A stretch of 64,000 nucleotides of DNA from Chitinophagaceae bacterium UBA1931 (lineage in GTDB: Bacteria; Bacteroidota; Bacteroidia; Chitinophagales; Chitinophagaceae): NCBI GenBank assembly GCA_002337125.1, contig DDFJ01000004.1, positions 2,469,889 through 2,533,888 of the forward strand, in the 5' to 3' direction. Numbering within the stretch: position 1 is the stretch's first letter; each line of letters starts with the position of its first letter. Below, piece after piece: positions 26,316 to 34,697 of this stretch. The notes beneath the pieces are model-generated. The model worked only from the letters and a program-made list of their open reading frames with translations. It did not search any database and was not told where the DNA came from. The position numbers were made by a program, and so were the translations under genes.

Positions 26316-26329
26316 GTGATCCAGATCAC
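26316..26329. promoter_or_regulatory. Predicted Crp/Fnr-type operator 4 (GTGAT-CCAG-ATCAC)
   Basis: A perfect 5+4+5 palindrome in the 61-bp gap between the Crp/Fnr regulator gene and the TauE gene. It is the best-matching member of the four-site family. Confidence 0.65.
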
Positions 26330-26341
26330 ATTCAGAATTTA

Positions 26342-26989
26342 CTAAAGGTTTTTTAACTCAATCACATTCCTGTGAAGAGCAAGCATTCCCTTTTGTTCCA
26401 TCTTTTTTAATAATCTTGAAATCACTTCTCTTGATGTGTTTAATTCATTGGCAATTTCCTGGTGACTGATTTCAATATTGTTTGTGTGTTGTGCTTCTTT
26501 TGCTCTTTTGAGATAAAAAGCAAGACGTTCGTCCATGCTGCGGAAAGCAACATTATCCAATGTCAGCAGCAATTCATCAAAGCGTGAACGATAGGTTTCT
26601 ATTACAAACTGGTACCAGCTTTTGTATTTCGCCATCCATTCGCTCATGGTATCAACGGGCACCATCATTACTTCCGTTTCAGCAACTGCTTTTGCCATTA
26701 CCGGGCTTGCTTCATGCCTTGCAGCACAAACCATGGAAAGAGCACATGCTTCGCCGGGTTTTAAATAATACATGAGAAACTCACTGCCATCCTCATCTTC
26801 ACGGTATATTTTTAACAGTCCGCTTATAACAAGCATGGTACTGCGCATAAACTGTCCTTTACGCATCAGAATTTCATCAGGCATAAATGTTCTGAACTCA
26901 CCTGTATGTTCAATTTCATCAATAAGCTCTTTTTCAAAAACCGGGAAGTTTGTGCGAAGGTGATTATCGTACTGTTGCTGCATGTTCAT
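26342..26989 (-). CDS. Crp/Fnr family transcriptional regulator
   Basis: A 215-residue regulator with an N-terminal cyclic-nucleotide-binding-like beta barrel (about 20-120), a dimerisation helix and a C-terminal winged HTH (about 174-215). The recognition helix carries NTSREVISRLLKKMEQKG, close to the CRP pattern Arg-Glu-x3-Arg that reads GTGA. The FNR iron-sulfur cysteines are absent, but Cys82 and Cys88 (EACALSMVCAA) sit in the sensory domain and could form a thiol or persulfide switch. It heads the minus-strand sulfur genes and probably controls them through the four palindromes. Confidence 0.9.
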   Translation of the reverse strand: MNMQQQYDNHLRTNFPVFEKELIDEIEHTGEFRTFMPDEILMRKGQFMRSTMLVISGLLKIYREDEDGSEFLMYYLKPGEACALSMVCAARHEASPVMAKAVAETEVMMVPVDTMSEWMAKYKSWYQFVIETYRSRFDELLLTLDNVAFRSMDERLAFYLKRAKEAQHTNNIEISHQEIANELNTSREVISRLLKKMEQKGMLALHRNVIELKNL

Positions 26990-27095
26990 GTTACAAATGT
27001 TCGACTTTATTTTGGAATGGAAAAATTACAGCATCCTTCTTACATATTCGCTCCGGTAGTCAAAATTCCTTTGTTCCGCTTACTTTTGAAAAAGA

Positions 27096-27695
27096 ATGAG
27101 TTTGCTTTCTTTTTACCAGGAAAATATAGTTGAAGCCGGTTGCGATGAAGCGGGCAGGGGTTGTTATGCCGGCCCTGTGTTTGCAGCAGCTGTAATTCTT
27201 CCGGCAGATTTTTTCCATCCGTTGCTCAATGATTCAAAACAGGTAAAGGAAGCACACAGGAACGAATTAAGATTGCTGATAGAAGAACAGTCAATTGCGT
27301 TTGCTGTGGCAAAAGTAGATGTGGAAGAAATTGACCAGATCAATATTCTCAAGGCATCATTTAAGGCCATGCATCTTGCTGTTGATGCGTTAAAAATAAA
27401 ACCACAGTTTTTATTGATTGATGGGAATCGTTTCATCAAATACAAACAAATACCTCACCAATGTTTTGTAAAAGGCGATGGGAGATTTGCATCCATTGCT
27501 GCCGCAAGTATTTTGGCCAAAACATGGCGTGATGAATATATGCTGCAGCTGCACGAACAATTTCCTCATTACAACTGGAAAAAGAACAAAGGCTACGGAA
27601 CAGAAGAGCACCGCAAGGCCATTGAGCAATTTGGTTTGTGTATACATCACCGCAAATCATTCAACATCCAGCCTGTTCAGCAGCAACTTTTTTAA
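27096..27695 (+). CDS. rnhB: Ribonuclease HII
   Basis: A 199-residue nuclease that removes ribonucleotides and RNA from RNA-DNA hybrids. The catalytic motif GCDEAGRGCYAGPV (Asp and Glu near residues 17-18) is followed by NDSKQV, LLIDGN and the C-terminal KNKGYGTEEHRKAI. Length and motif order are typical. The ATG at 27096 is chosen because the frame has no better start; it is divergent from the Crp/Fnr gene. Confidence 0.95.
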   Translation: MSLLSFYQENIVEAGCDEAGRGCYAGPVFAAAVILPADFFHPLLNDSKQVKEAHRNELRLLIEEQSIAFAVAKVDVEEIDQINILKASFKAMHLAVDALKIKPQFLLIDGNRFIKYKQIPHQCFVKGDGRFASIAAASILAKTWRDEYMLQLHEQFPHYNWKKNKGYGTEEHRKAIEQFGLCIHHRKSFNIQPVQQQLF

Positions 27696-27752
27696 AGCGG
27701 TTTAAACTTTTTATTACCATGCCCGTCACAGAAGTAATAAAAAAACACAGGT

Positions 27753-28049
27753 ATGAAAACTAAATTACTCTTCTTACTCATTGCTGTAACCGTATTCAGC
27801 TTTTCTGCATCAGCGCAGGCTAACCGTACTCATTTACGTGCAGGTACAGGTTATACAAGAAATCACAATGGAAATATTACCAAAGGTGAAGCCAAGTTTC
27901 TTCGTCATAAACGACATCATATCCGCAGGGAAGCTAAACTTGCAAAAATGAACGATGGAAAAATTGGTCCGATGGAAAGAAAACATCTCAGGAAAGATAT
28001 GAAGCAGTACCGTCGTGCAAAATTTGTAGCGAAGCATAACCGCAGGTAG
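27753..28049 (+). CDS. Small exported, very basic protein with two EF-hand-like loops
   Basis: A 98-residue protein with a signal peptide (KLLFLLIAVTVFSFSASAQA, cleavage about residue 23). The mature part is unusually rich in Arg, Lys and His. Two segments look like degenerate repeats: NHNGNITKGEAKFL and MNDGKIGPMERKHL, each with an N/D-x-G-x-I-x3-E pattern as in EF-hand or dockerin calcium loops. I do not recognise the family. Metal or nucleic acid binding is possible but not shown. Confidence 0.6.
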   Translation: MKTKLLFLLIAVTVFSFSASAQANRTHLRAGTGYTRNHNGNITKGEAKFLRHKRHHIRREAKLAKMNDGKIGPMERKHLRKDMKQYRRAKFVAKHNRR

Positions 28050-28067
28050 TCGTAAAGAAATAATTTG

Positions 28068-28107
28068 ATTTTCAGCCCAAATGAAGTTTATAATCTGGGC
28101 TGAAAAT
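28068..28107. terminator. Convergent hairpin terminator
   Basis: A 12-bp stem (ATTTTCAGCCCA with TGGGCTGAAAAT) with a 16-nt loop separates the small basic protein gene and the convergent TlpA-like gene. The U tract is weak on both sides. Confidence 0.6.
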
Positions 28108-28118
28108 TGAACTCTGTT

Positions 28119-29978
28119 TTAATCCATTTTTAATTTGTCGATTTCAGCACCAATGTCATTCGAGGGATGACCCATAAAAGCAATCTTACCATTTTTGTCA
28201 ATGATAAATGTGATTGGAATACCGTCTACTTTATAATCTTCTACAACTTTATCTTTATCATCAAGTAATATTTCAAAGCTGTAATTATTTTTTGTGATAA
28301 AGTTCAGTGCTTCTTTTTGCATTGTTTTAGTGTCTTTTCTTTCCCATGTATCAATAAAAAGGAATACAACATCCGGCTGACCTTTGTATTGATTAATCAA
28401 TTGTTGAGTACCAGGAAAGGATGCTTTGCATGGCCCGCACCAGGTTGCCCAGAAATCAAGAATCACGATTTTGTTTTTAAAGGATGATAAAGAAACCTTT
28501 TGACCTTTCAGATTGGTTAGAACGAAGTTTTTTGCAGAAACTGAACCTAATTTGGTTTTAATTTGGTTCTCCATCTTTTCTTTAAGTACAGCATCACCTT
28601 TTGATTTGGTTTTTACAAATTCTTCATCAGGCAGGTTTAATTTTTTATAAATTGTTTGGAGCTGACTCAATAATCTTGTTGAAGTTATGCCGTTCGATAA
28701 TTCTGTTTCAATAAATTCTTTTGTAAATGCAGGTCCTTTAGCAGCATTAGCAAACAAAGCATAGCGTTCCTTTCCATCAATACCCAAATTGTTGTTTCTT
28801 TTTAAAATAGCATCTTGGTAATAAAATGCAGAATCAAACTGTTTTTGTTTATACAATAACAGTGCATAGGTATCTGCAAATGCATCCCAGTTGTTCCACA
28901 ATTCAGTATTGTTACTTTGTTTAATCATTTTTTCAACAATGTCAATTGATCGTCGGGAAATAGCTTTAGCAAATTCAGGCTCCTTTACAGTATCCTCAAT
29001 TGCATTGCCACATGAGTTCCAGGCGTAGCTGTTATAACTTACTGCTATGGATAATTTATTCGAAGACAATTCTTCATATTTCAGAATATTTTCCCAGTTT
29101 TTGTTTGTCAAGGCAAGTAAATGAAGGTCAGAATAAAAGTATTGCTTAGAAAATGCAGAACTATCCTTAAATTTTTCGATATAGTTTTTCATTGCGGTAA
29201 AAATGAATTCTTCAGTATTCTTATCCGCTGAAAAATAGTTTTCCATAAAGGCTTGTCTTGCTACCTGACCTGTAGGGAATTCTTTAAGAATGATATTTGT
29301 AATTCTGTTCTCTTCTTCCTTCATTCCCGTATTCTGGAATAAATATTTAAGTCCTGATAATTCTGTTTCTTCTGGACTTTCACTTTCAATTTTTTTAGCA
29401 TAAGCTATTATGTGGGGCTTTGCAGCGTCTTTTTTTACCCTGTATAGAATATTTAAGTAGCTGTTGTAATTTTTTTTATATACTAAAGAAGGATTTTTTT
29501 TGTAGGCATTTTCATAAAGCTTGAGAATATCTTCATTTGATTCTTTTACTTCTAGGAAATAATTTGCAAAGCTTCCTAACATTGTAGCCAGTTCAATATC
29601 TGCAATTGCGGTTTTTTGAATGGTTTTGTCATAGACGTAGGAGATATATCCGTGATTATTATTATTGTCAACAATTTTGTTCTTATTATCTTTTATGGCG
29701 ATAATAATTACTGAAATTGATTCAGGTGCTTTAAAATTAAAAGAATATCCATTTGGTTCTTTGGTCAGCTTTTCTGTTTTAGTGAAATCATTCTTTCCTA
29801 AAAATAAGATTACAGCTTGCAAACTATCAGGCAAGTACAAACCTTTTGGAGCTGAGTAGAAATACGTTGTTTCAGAGCCTGCTTTGGGGAATTTTTCTTT
29901 GTGCGTGATTTTTCCGGCTTCTTGTGATGATGCAAAAGTGGCCACAAGGATGCAGAGAATAAATAATGGTGATTTCAT
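28119..29978 (-). CDS. TlpA-like thioredoxin-fold exported protein with a long helical N-terminal region
   Basis: A 619-residue exported protein with a signal peptide (SPLFILCILVATFASSQ). The middle (about 150-450) is helical, TPR-like and without clear catalytic motifs. The last 150 residues are a TlpA/redoxin domain with FWATWCGPCKASFPG (CxxC) and the cis-proline region GIPITFIID. It probably reduces disulfides in the periplasm, with the helical part choosing partners. The gene is more AT-rich than its neighbours. Confidence 0.85.
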   Translation of the reverse strand: MKSPLFILCILVATFASSQEAGKITHKEKFPKAGSETTYFYSAPKGLYLPDSLQAVILFLGKNDFTKTEKLTKEPNGYSFNFKAPESISVIIIAIKDNKNKIVDNNNNHGYISYVYDKTIQKTAIADIELATMLGSFANYFLEVKESNEDILKLYENAYKKNPSLVYKKNYNSYLNILYRVKKDAAKPHIIAYAKKIESESPEETELSGLKYLFQNTGMKEEENRITNIILKEFPTGQVARQAFMENYFSADKNTEEFIFTAMKNYIEKFKDSSAFSKQYFYSDLHLLALTNKNWENILKYEELSSNKLSIAVSYNSYAWNSCGNAIEDTVKEPEFAKAISRRSIDIVEKMIKQSNNTELWNNWDAFADTYALLLYKQKQFDSAFYYQDAILKRNNNLGIDGKERYALFANAAKGPAFTKEFIETELSNGITSTRLLSQLQTIYKKLNLPDEEFVKTKSKGDAVLKEKMENQIKTKLGSVSAKNFVLTNLKGQKVSLSSFKNKIVILDFWATWCGPCKASFPGTQQLINQYKGQPDVVFLFIDTWERKDTKTMQKEALNFITKNNYSFEILLDDKDKVVEDYKVDGIPITFIIDKNGKIAFMGHPSNDIGAEIDKLKMD

Positions 29979-30071
29979 AATGTTGTTTGATTAGGTAATA
30001 TAAAAAGGATTTGTATGGAAGGGTTGAGACCTTTCTTAAATTCTTTTTAAAATTTAACTGTTGCATTCATA

Positions 30072-30680
30072 TTATTCTTCCCATTTACCCAACCCCTCTC
30101 TTATAATAACGGGTTCCTCATCGGTGCAATCAACAATGGTTGAGGGGATCATGCCGCCAATACCACCATCAACAACAATATCAACCAGCTTTTTAAAATT
30201 GTCATGCATCAACTCCGGGTCGGTATATTCTTCCACCATTTCTCCGGGAAGCGATGCACTTAAAATGGGGTGTCCCAGTTCCTGAATAATTGTCCTGGCG
30301 ATAATATTATCCGGTACACGTAAGCCGATCGTGTCTTTTTTGCTTTTCAGAATTTTCGGCACTTCCTTACTTGCGGGCAAAATAAATGTATAAGGGCCTG
30401 GCAAATGTTGCTTTAACAAGCGGTAAAGGGGAGTAGAAATACTCTTTGTATAAGTACTCAGATCGCTGAGATCGTGGCAGATAAATGAAAGCTGGGCTTT
30501 CTGGGGATCTACATTTTTAATACGGCAAATACGTTCAATGGCCTTGTGCTGGAAAATATCACAGCCCAAACCATAAATGGTATCGGTAGGGTAAATAATT
30601 ACGCCACCACTTTGCAGGCAATCAATAATGGTTTTGATTTGCCTGGGCTGAGGATTTTCCGGATGTACATGCAAAAGCAT
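30072..30680 (-). CDS. yciO: YrdC/Sua5-domain protein, YciO-type
   Basis: A 202-residue protein with the YrdC fold. GGVIIYPTDTIYGLGCDI near residue 29 binds nucleotide or threonylcarbamoyl-AMP, PGPYTFILPA near 105 and IGLRVPDN near 128 are conserved. Phrases such as HPENPQPR at the start, ERICRIK, DLSDLSTY and VPKILKSKKDTIGLRVP match YciO better than TsaC. TsaC/Sua5 makes threonylcarbamoyl-AMP for t6A tRNA modification; YciO is a paralogue with weaker or different activity. The ATG at 30680 follows a 370-bp gene-poor gap. Confidence 0.82.
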   Translation of the reverse strand: MLLHVHPENPQPRQIKTIIDCLQSGGVIIYPTDTIYGLGCDIFQHKAIERICRIKNVDPQKAQLSFICHDLSDLSTYTKSISTPLYRLLKQHLPGPYTFILPASKEVPKILKSKKDTIGLRVPDNIIARTIIQELGHPILSASLPGEMVEEYTDPELMHDNFKKLVDIVVDGGIGGMIPSTIVDCTDEEPVIIREGLGKWEE

Positions 30681-31050
30681 CCCTAAATTTACGCAATCTG
30701 TTCTTTCGGCTATTGGTTCCTGTGAAAACTTCTTTTACTGTTTTCCTTGCAAAATCGGAAAGAGCGCTCTATTTTTATCGCACTTTCTGGTACTTGCCCA
30801 TTTTTCCAATTTCCATTGCAAACTTCTTATTGTCGAAATATCCCGCTGATAAACTTCAGAACGTCCTGATGTGTTATTTTATATAAATCTATCGTGTAAA
30901 AGTTTTTGTGGTTTCAGAGGTAAGCAAAAGGGCCCTAGATTTCTATCGGGGCCCGCTCTTTTTAAATAATCTTTTATGTTGATTTTGACAGTAAAGCCGT
31001 TAAAGTGATTTGCGAAATCATCTACTGTCTGTATCCGAAATATTTTATTT
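30681..31050. other. 370-bp gene-poor gap with a GC-rich hairpin
   Basis: No confident gene. A hairpin GGGCCC(30930-30935)/GGGCCC(30949-30954) with TTTTT after it on the + strand and TTTT on the minus strand could end the hydrolase transcript. A perfect palindrome AGAGCGCTCT lies at 30761-30770. On the minus strand three frames are each open for 25 to 45 codons in series, without good starts, which may be a decayed gene or chance. Confidence 0.5.
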
Positions 31051-32055
31051 CTACTGAACCAAGTTCGTTTTCAGCACATCCATCATGAATTTGGTGATTT
31101 CAGCTTCAACTCCCTGGTAATCGTTTGATTTGATGTAGCCGGCAATAACATGGTCGCCGGTGTTTGGCATTGCCAGTTTTCTTTTTTGTTCAGGTGTTGT
31201 ACCCAACTCGTCAAACATTTTAAGCATGGCACTCACTTTCACAACACTGTCCTGGTGTACATCATCACGGTAATAATAAAGAAGCAGTGCAGGTTGTTTT
31301 ATTTTATTGAACGTTTCATGTGTCATGGCAGTTTCTAAGTATTCCTGCAGGTTTACAACAGCTTCAAGACGGTAATGCGAATACCAGTATTGTTTGAAAA
31401 TATCACGCTGATCTTTTGTGGTAATGTAATTAGAGTGCTTTACAAGACGTGCAATCTGTAATCCCCAGGCGTTGTTAGCCAGCCATGCATTTGGGTCATT
31501 GATTTCAATATTGGGTGATAGTAAAACAATGCCTGCAATTTCTGGATAGTTTGCAGCAAGTTGAAGAGCGTTACTTCCACCTGTTGAAGTACCCATAATG
31601 ATGACTTTGTTGCCCAGCTGCCTGCCAATGGCATAAGCCTGCTTTACACTTTCCCAGTATTTTTCGGCAGTAAGATTAACCATTTGTTCGGTTGTATCAA
31701 TGCCATGCTCAGCCAGTCTTGCCAGGTACAGATTGCAGCCGAATTTTTTTGCAATGTTTTTGTGTACAGGTGCACCTTCTTCCTGCGAAGCTGAAAAGCC
31801 GTGCAGGTACACAATAGCATATTCTGTTTTTTGTTTAAGCGAATCATTTGCCCAAACAATTTGAGCTTCATTACCCGGCTTTAATTTATGTTGTGCTTCG
31901 TTAAAGCGAACAAATGCTTCCAGTTCTGTTGCAGAAGAAGGAATGGCAGGAAGTGAAGTTGAATAAACCGGTTCGGCAGGTTTGGGACCTAAAATATAAA
32001 AAGCTGCAAGTAAAACTACGATTACAATGAGCCATTTCAACAGTCGTTTCAGCAT
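31051..32055 (-). CDS. Alpha/beta hydrolase with N-terminal membrane anchor
   Basis: A 334-residue protein if started at MLKRLLKWLIVIVVLLAAF; an upstream in-frame start at 32130 would overlap the next gene and place residues before the anchor. One N-terminal membrane segment is followed by an alpha/beta hydrolase: LHGFSASQEEGAP (oxyanion region), GTSTGGSNA (nucleophile Ser in GTSTGG) and GDHVIAG (catalytic His). It is probably a membrane-tethered esterase or lipase facing the periplasm. The substrate is unknown. Confidence 0.8.
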   Translation of the reverse strand: MLKRLLKWLIVIVVLLAAFYILGPKPAEPVYSTSLPAIPSSATELEAFVRFNEAQHKLKPGNEAQIVWANDSLKQKTEYAIVYLHGFSASQEEGAPVHKNIAKKFGCNLYLARLAEHGIDTTEQMVNLTAEKYWESVKQAYAIGRQLGNKVIIMGTSTGGSNALQLAANYPEIAGIVLLSPNIEINDPNAWLANNAWGLQIARLVKHSNYITTKDQRDIFKQYWYSHYRLEAVVNLQEYLETAMTHETFNKIKQPALLLYYYRDDVHQDSVVKVSAMLKMFDELGTTPEQKRKLAMPNTGDHVIAGYIKSNDYQGVEAEITKFMMDVLKTNLVQ

Positions 32056-32110
32056 AAAAGAAAATGAGAAAATAAAAGTACGTAATGCCAGTGAATTTAA
32101 CCGGATGGCT

Positions 32111-32374
32111 TTACCATTTTTCTTCATCATTATCGGCCGGAGGTGACTGAAACTCTTGTCTGAATTTTATTTTTTGAAGCTGACGGTCAATAATCAATTG
32201 CGCCAATATTTCGGCTGCGTTTTCTCCTTCGTGTTGCTGCAGCAGCTGCTTGATTTTTTGTTCATGTACATCAATCCTGTACAGGTAATAAATCAGTTTT
32301 TCAAAATCGTGGTTGATGAGGTCGTTAATATATGCAGTGAGCTGTGCCTTCAGTTGTTCCATGGAAATGCTCAC
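32111..32374 (-). CDS. Small conserved-looking helical protein
   Basis: An 87-residue, charged, wholly helical protein with no signal peptide (MEQLKAQLTAYINDLI at the start, a coiled-coil-like centre KLIYYLYRIDVHEQKIKQLL, and a disordered acidic tail). I do not recognise a family. It lies 56 bp upstream of the hydrolase gene on the same strand. Amino-acid composition and the clean open frame support a real gene. Confidence 0.6.
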   Translation of the reverse strand: MSISMEQLKAQLTAYINDLINHDFEKLIYYLYRIDVHEQKIKQLLQQHEGENAAEILAQLIIDRQLQKIKFRQEFQSPPADNDEEKW

Positions 32375-32436
32375 CGGCAGTTCTAAGGCGAGTTCGTTGT
32401 TGACTGATTGTATGAGTTGTTCCTGTTCGATAACTT

Positions 32437-32676
32437 TTATTTTTTAAAAAGCTGTTTTGTTTGTTGCCAGTTGATGAAGATTGTTAACACTAGAGCTGAG
32501 ATCAAAGAGCTGAGAATAAAATTAATAAACGGATGAGGGCTGTCTGTCCACTTTAAATCCAATAGAAATGAAAACATATTAACAACAAGCATCAGCACAA
32601 AATTTTCGAGTAAACTCATCAGCCAGTTTTGCGTATTACCCAACGCTTTTTTCCAGTAAATATATTTTCTGATCAT
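32437..32676 (-). CDS. Small two-TM membrane protein
   Basis: A 79-residue protein with two hydrophobic segments, about 20-38 (SLLENFVLMLVVNMFSFLL) and 50-67 (FINFILSSLISALVLTIF), and basic ends, so both termini are probably cytoplasmic. I do not recognise the family. It lies between a helical small protein and the TIGR02757 gene on the same strand. Confidence 0.55.
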   Translation of the reverse strand: MIRKYIYWKKALGNTQNWLMSLLENFVLMLVVNMFSFLLDLKWTDSPHPFINFILSSLISALVLTIFINWQQTKQLFKK

Positions 32677-32696
32677 AGGTTAAGCTGAAATCTTAT

Positions 32697-33464
32697 TTAG
32701 ATCTTTTTATTCTCCATCACACCGGTACCAAATAATGCAAAATCATATTTTACCGGGTCCTTTACATCCAATTTACGAAGATTCAGCGTTAATTCCATTG
32801 CAGCTTCCCAATCGTTTTGCTTGCGGTGAAGTAAACCATACTGCCTTGCAATACGTGCCACATGCACATCCAACGGACAAATGAGTTGTGCGGGCGAAAC
32901 AGATTTCCAGGTTCCGAAATCAACTCCATTTTTGTCGTTACGTATCATCCAGCGCAGGAACATGTTTAACCGTTTGCAGGTTGATTTTTTTACTGGCGAT
33001 GAAATGTGTTTCTCCGTACGTTTCAAATGTTCAAACGAAAAACAATAGGCTGAGAAATGATTTAATCCTTCTTCAACAGTCATTCCTTTACGGGGAAAGA
33101 AAGCTGTTTCCAGAGTTTTGTGTTTGCTGTAATGCCGGTGAAAAAAATCGATAAAGAAGTACAAATCATTTGCAGTAAACGTGCGGTGCTTAAATCCGTT
33201 TAATCTTTTTAATTTTTTTGCATCATGCGTTAAACAAAAATTGTATGGCTGCATTTCCATCAGCTGCATCAGTTCCTTTGCTTTGTTGATGATGGTTGTT
33301 CTGTTGCCCCATGAAAAAATGGCGGCAAAGAAAGCAGCAATTTCAATATCCTGTTGTTTGGTAAACAGGTGAGGAATGCAAATGGGATCGTCTTTGATGA
33401 AAGAAGGTTGATTGTAATAATCAACCTTCGAATCAAGAAGTTGTTTTAGTTCTTTATTATTCAT
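32697..33464 (-). CDS. TIGR02757 (DUF2400) family protein
   Basis: A 255-residue protein recognised by DPICIPHLFTKQQDIEIAAFFAAIFSWGNR near residue 25, MFLRWMIRNDKNGVDFG and CPLDVHVARIARQYGLL. The family has a helix-hairpin-helix glycosylase-like fold and no established reaction. It overlaps the preceding cystathionine gamma-synthase-like gene by one base, so the two are translationally coupled. Confidence 0.88.
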   Translation of the reverse strand: MNNKELKQLLDSKVDYYNQPSFIKDDPICIPHLFTKQQDIEIAAFFAAIFSWGNRTTIINKAKELMQLMEMQPYNFCLTHDAKKLKRLNGFKHRTFTANDLYFFIDFFHRHYSKHKTLETAFFPRKGMTVEEGLNHFSAYCFSFEHLKRTEKHISSPVKKSTCKRLNMFLRWMIRNDKNGVDFGTWKSVSPAQLICPLDVHVARIARQYGLLHRKQNDWEAAMELTLNLRKLDVKDPVKYDFALFGTGVMENKKI

Positions 33465-34603
33465 TACCCAATTGCTTTCGCCAAATCTTCAATCAGATCA
33501 TCTGCATCTTCAATACCCACACTTAAACGGATGAGTGAATCGCTCAATCCATCTTTAATCCTTTTTTCTCTTGGTATAGATGCATGCGTCATGCTTGCAG
33601 GGTGATTGATTAAACTTTCCACACCACCTAAACTTTCAGCAAGTGAAAATAAATGTGTTGATGATAAAACACGTTTGGCTTCTTCCACGCTGTCGTCCTT
33701 CAGTTCAAAACTGATCATACCGCCAAAGCCAAGCATCTGTTCTTTTGCAACGGCATAACCCGGATGATCAGTAAATCCCGGCCAATACACTTTGCCCACT
33801 TTTGGATTTGCTTTCAGCCAGTGTGCAATCTTTTCCCCGTTTTCGCAATGTGCTTTCATACGCACGCCCAATGTTTTTATTCCACGCAAAACGAGGAAGC
33901 AATCCATTGGTCCGGGTACTGCACCGCAGCTTTTCTGGATAAAATATAATTGTTCTCTTAATGCTGCATCATTCATCACCAAACAACCCTGGATCACATC
34001 ACTGTGACCACTGAGATATTTTGTAGCACTGTGCATCACAATATCAGCACCAAGATCAAGTGGATTTTGCAAATAAGGTGATGCGAATGTATTATCAACA
34101 CAAAGCAAAACACCTGCTTCTTTTGCAATGGCAGCAATGGCTTTGATATCGGAAATGTTCATGAGCGGATTGGTGGGTGTTTCAATCCAGATCAGTTTTG
34201 TGTTTGCTGTTAATGCCGCTTTTACATTGGCAGGATTGGTTGTGTCAACATAATTAAATTTCAAACCAAATTTTTCAAACACTTTCATAAACAAACGATA
34301 CGTACCACCGTACATGTCATTAGCTGCAATTATTTCATCGCCCGGACTTAACAATTTAATTACCGCATCTGTTGCTGCAACTCCGCTGCTGAACACCAAA
34401 CCATATTTGCCGTTCTCAATTTCAGCAACAGCATCTTCCAATGCCTTACGTGTGGGGTTCTGGCTTCTTGCATATTCATAACCTTTGTTTACGCCCGGTG
34501 CTTCCTGCACGTATGTACTTGTTTGATAAATTGGTGTCATGATGGCTCCTGTTGAAGGATCGGGTACCATGCCTGCATGAATAACTTTTGTAGCTGGTTT
34601 CAT
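33464..34603 (-). CDS. Cystathionine gamma-synthase or gamma-lyase (PLP-dependent)
   Basis: A 379-residue Cys/Met-metabolism PLP enzyme. It contains YEYARSQNPTRKALE, FSSGVAATDAV, the substrate-binding YGGTYRLF, and the PLP-lysine motif SATKYLSGHSDV near residue 198. It acts in trans-sulfuration: the synthase joins an activated homoserine with cysteine, the lyase cleaves cystathionine. The sequence cannot separate the two safely; the synthase is the usual annotation for this group. Confidence 0.88.
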   Translation of the reverse strand: MKPATKVIHAGMVPDPSTGAIMTPIYQTSTYVQEAPGVNKGYEYARSQNPTRKALEDAVAEIENGKYGLVFSSGVAATDAVIKLLSPGDEIIAANDMYGGTYRLFMKVFEKFGLKFNYVDTTNPANVKAALTANTKLIWIETPTNPLMNISDIKAIAAIAKEAGVLLCVDNTFASPYLQNPLDLGADIVMHSATKYLSGHSDVIQGCLVMNDAALREQLYFIQKSCGAVPGPMDCFLVLRGIKTLGVRMKAHCENGEKIAHWLKANPKVGKVYWPGFTDHPGYAVAKEQMLGFGGMISFELKDDSVEEAKRVLSSTHLFSLAESLGGVESLINHPASMTHASIPREKRIKDGLSDSLIRLSVGIEDADDLIEDLAKAIG

Positions 34604-34697
34604 AATGAAATAGTTTGTTGATGTTTTGCCTGATGTCTTCGTCTGACTAATCGTTTAATTTTCTCCGTCATGCGGAGCGTTCTGCAAAGATGAGAAA

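Noticed and set aside
30761..30770. AGAGCGCTCT palindrome as an operator
   Set aside because: A single 10-bp palindrome with no second copy found and no regulator next to it.
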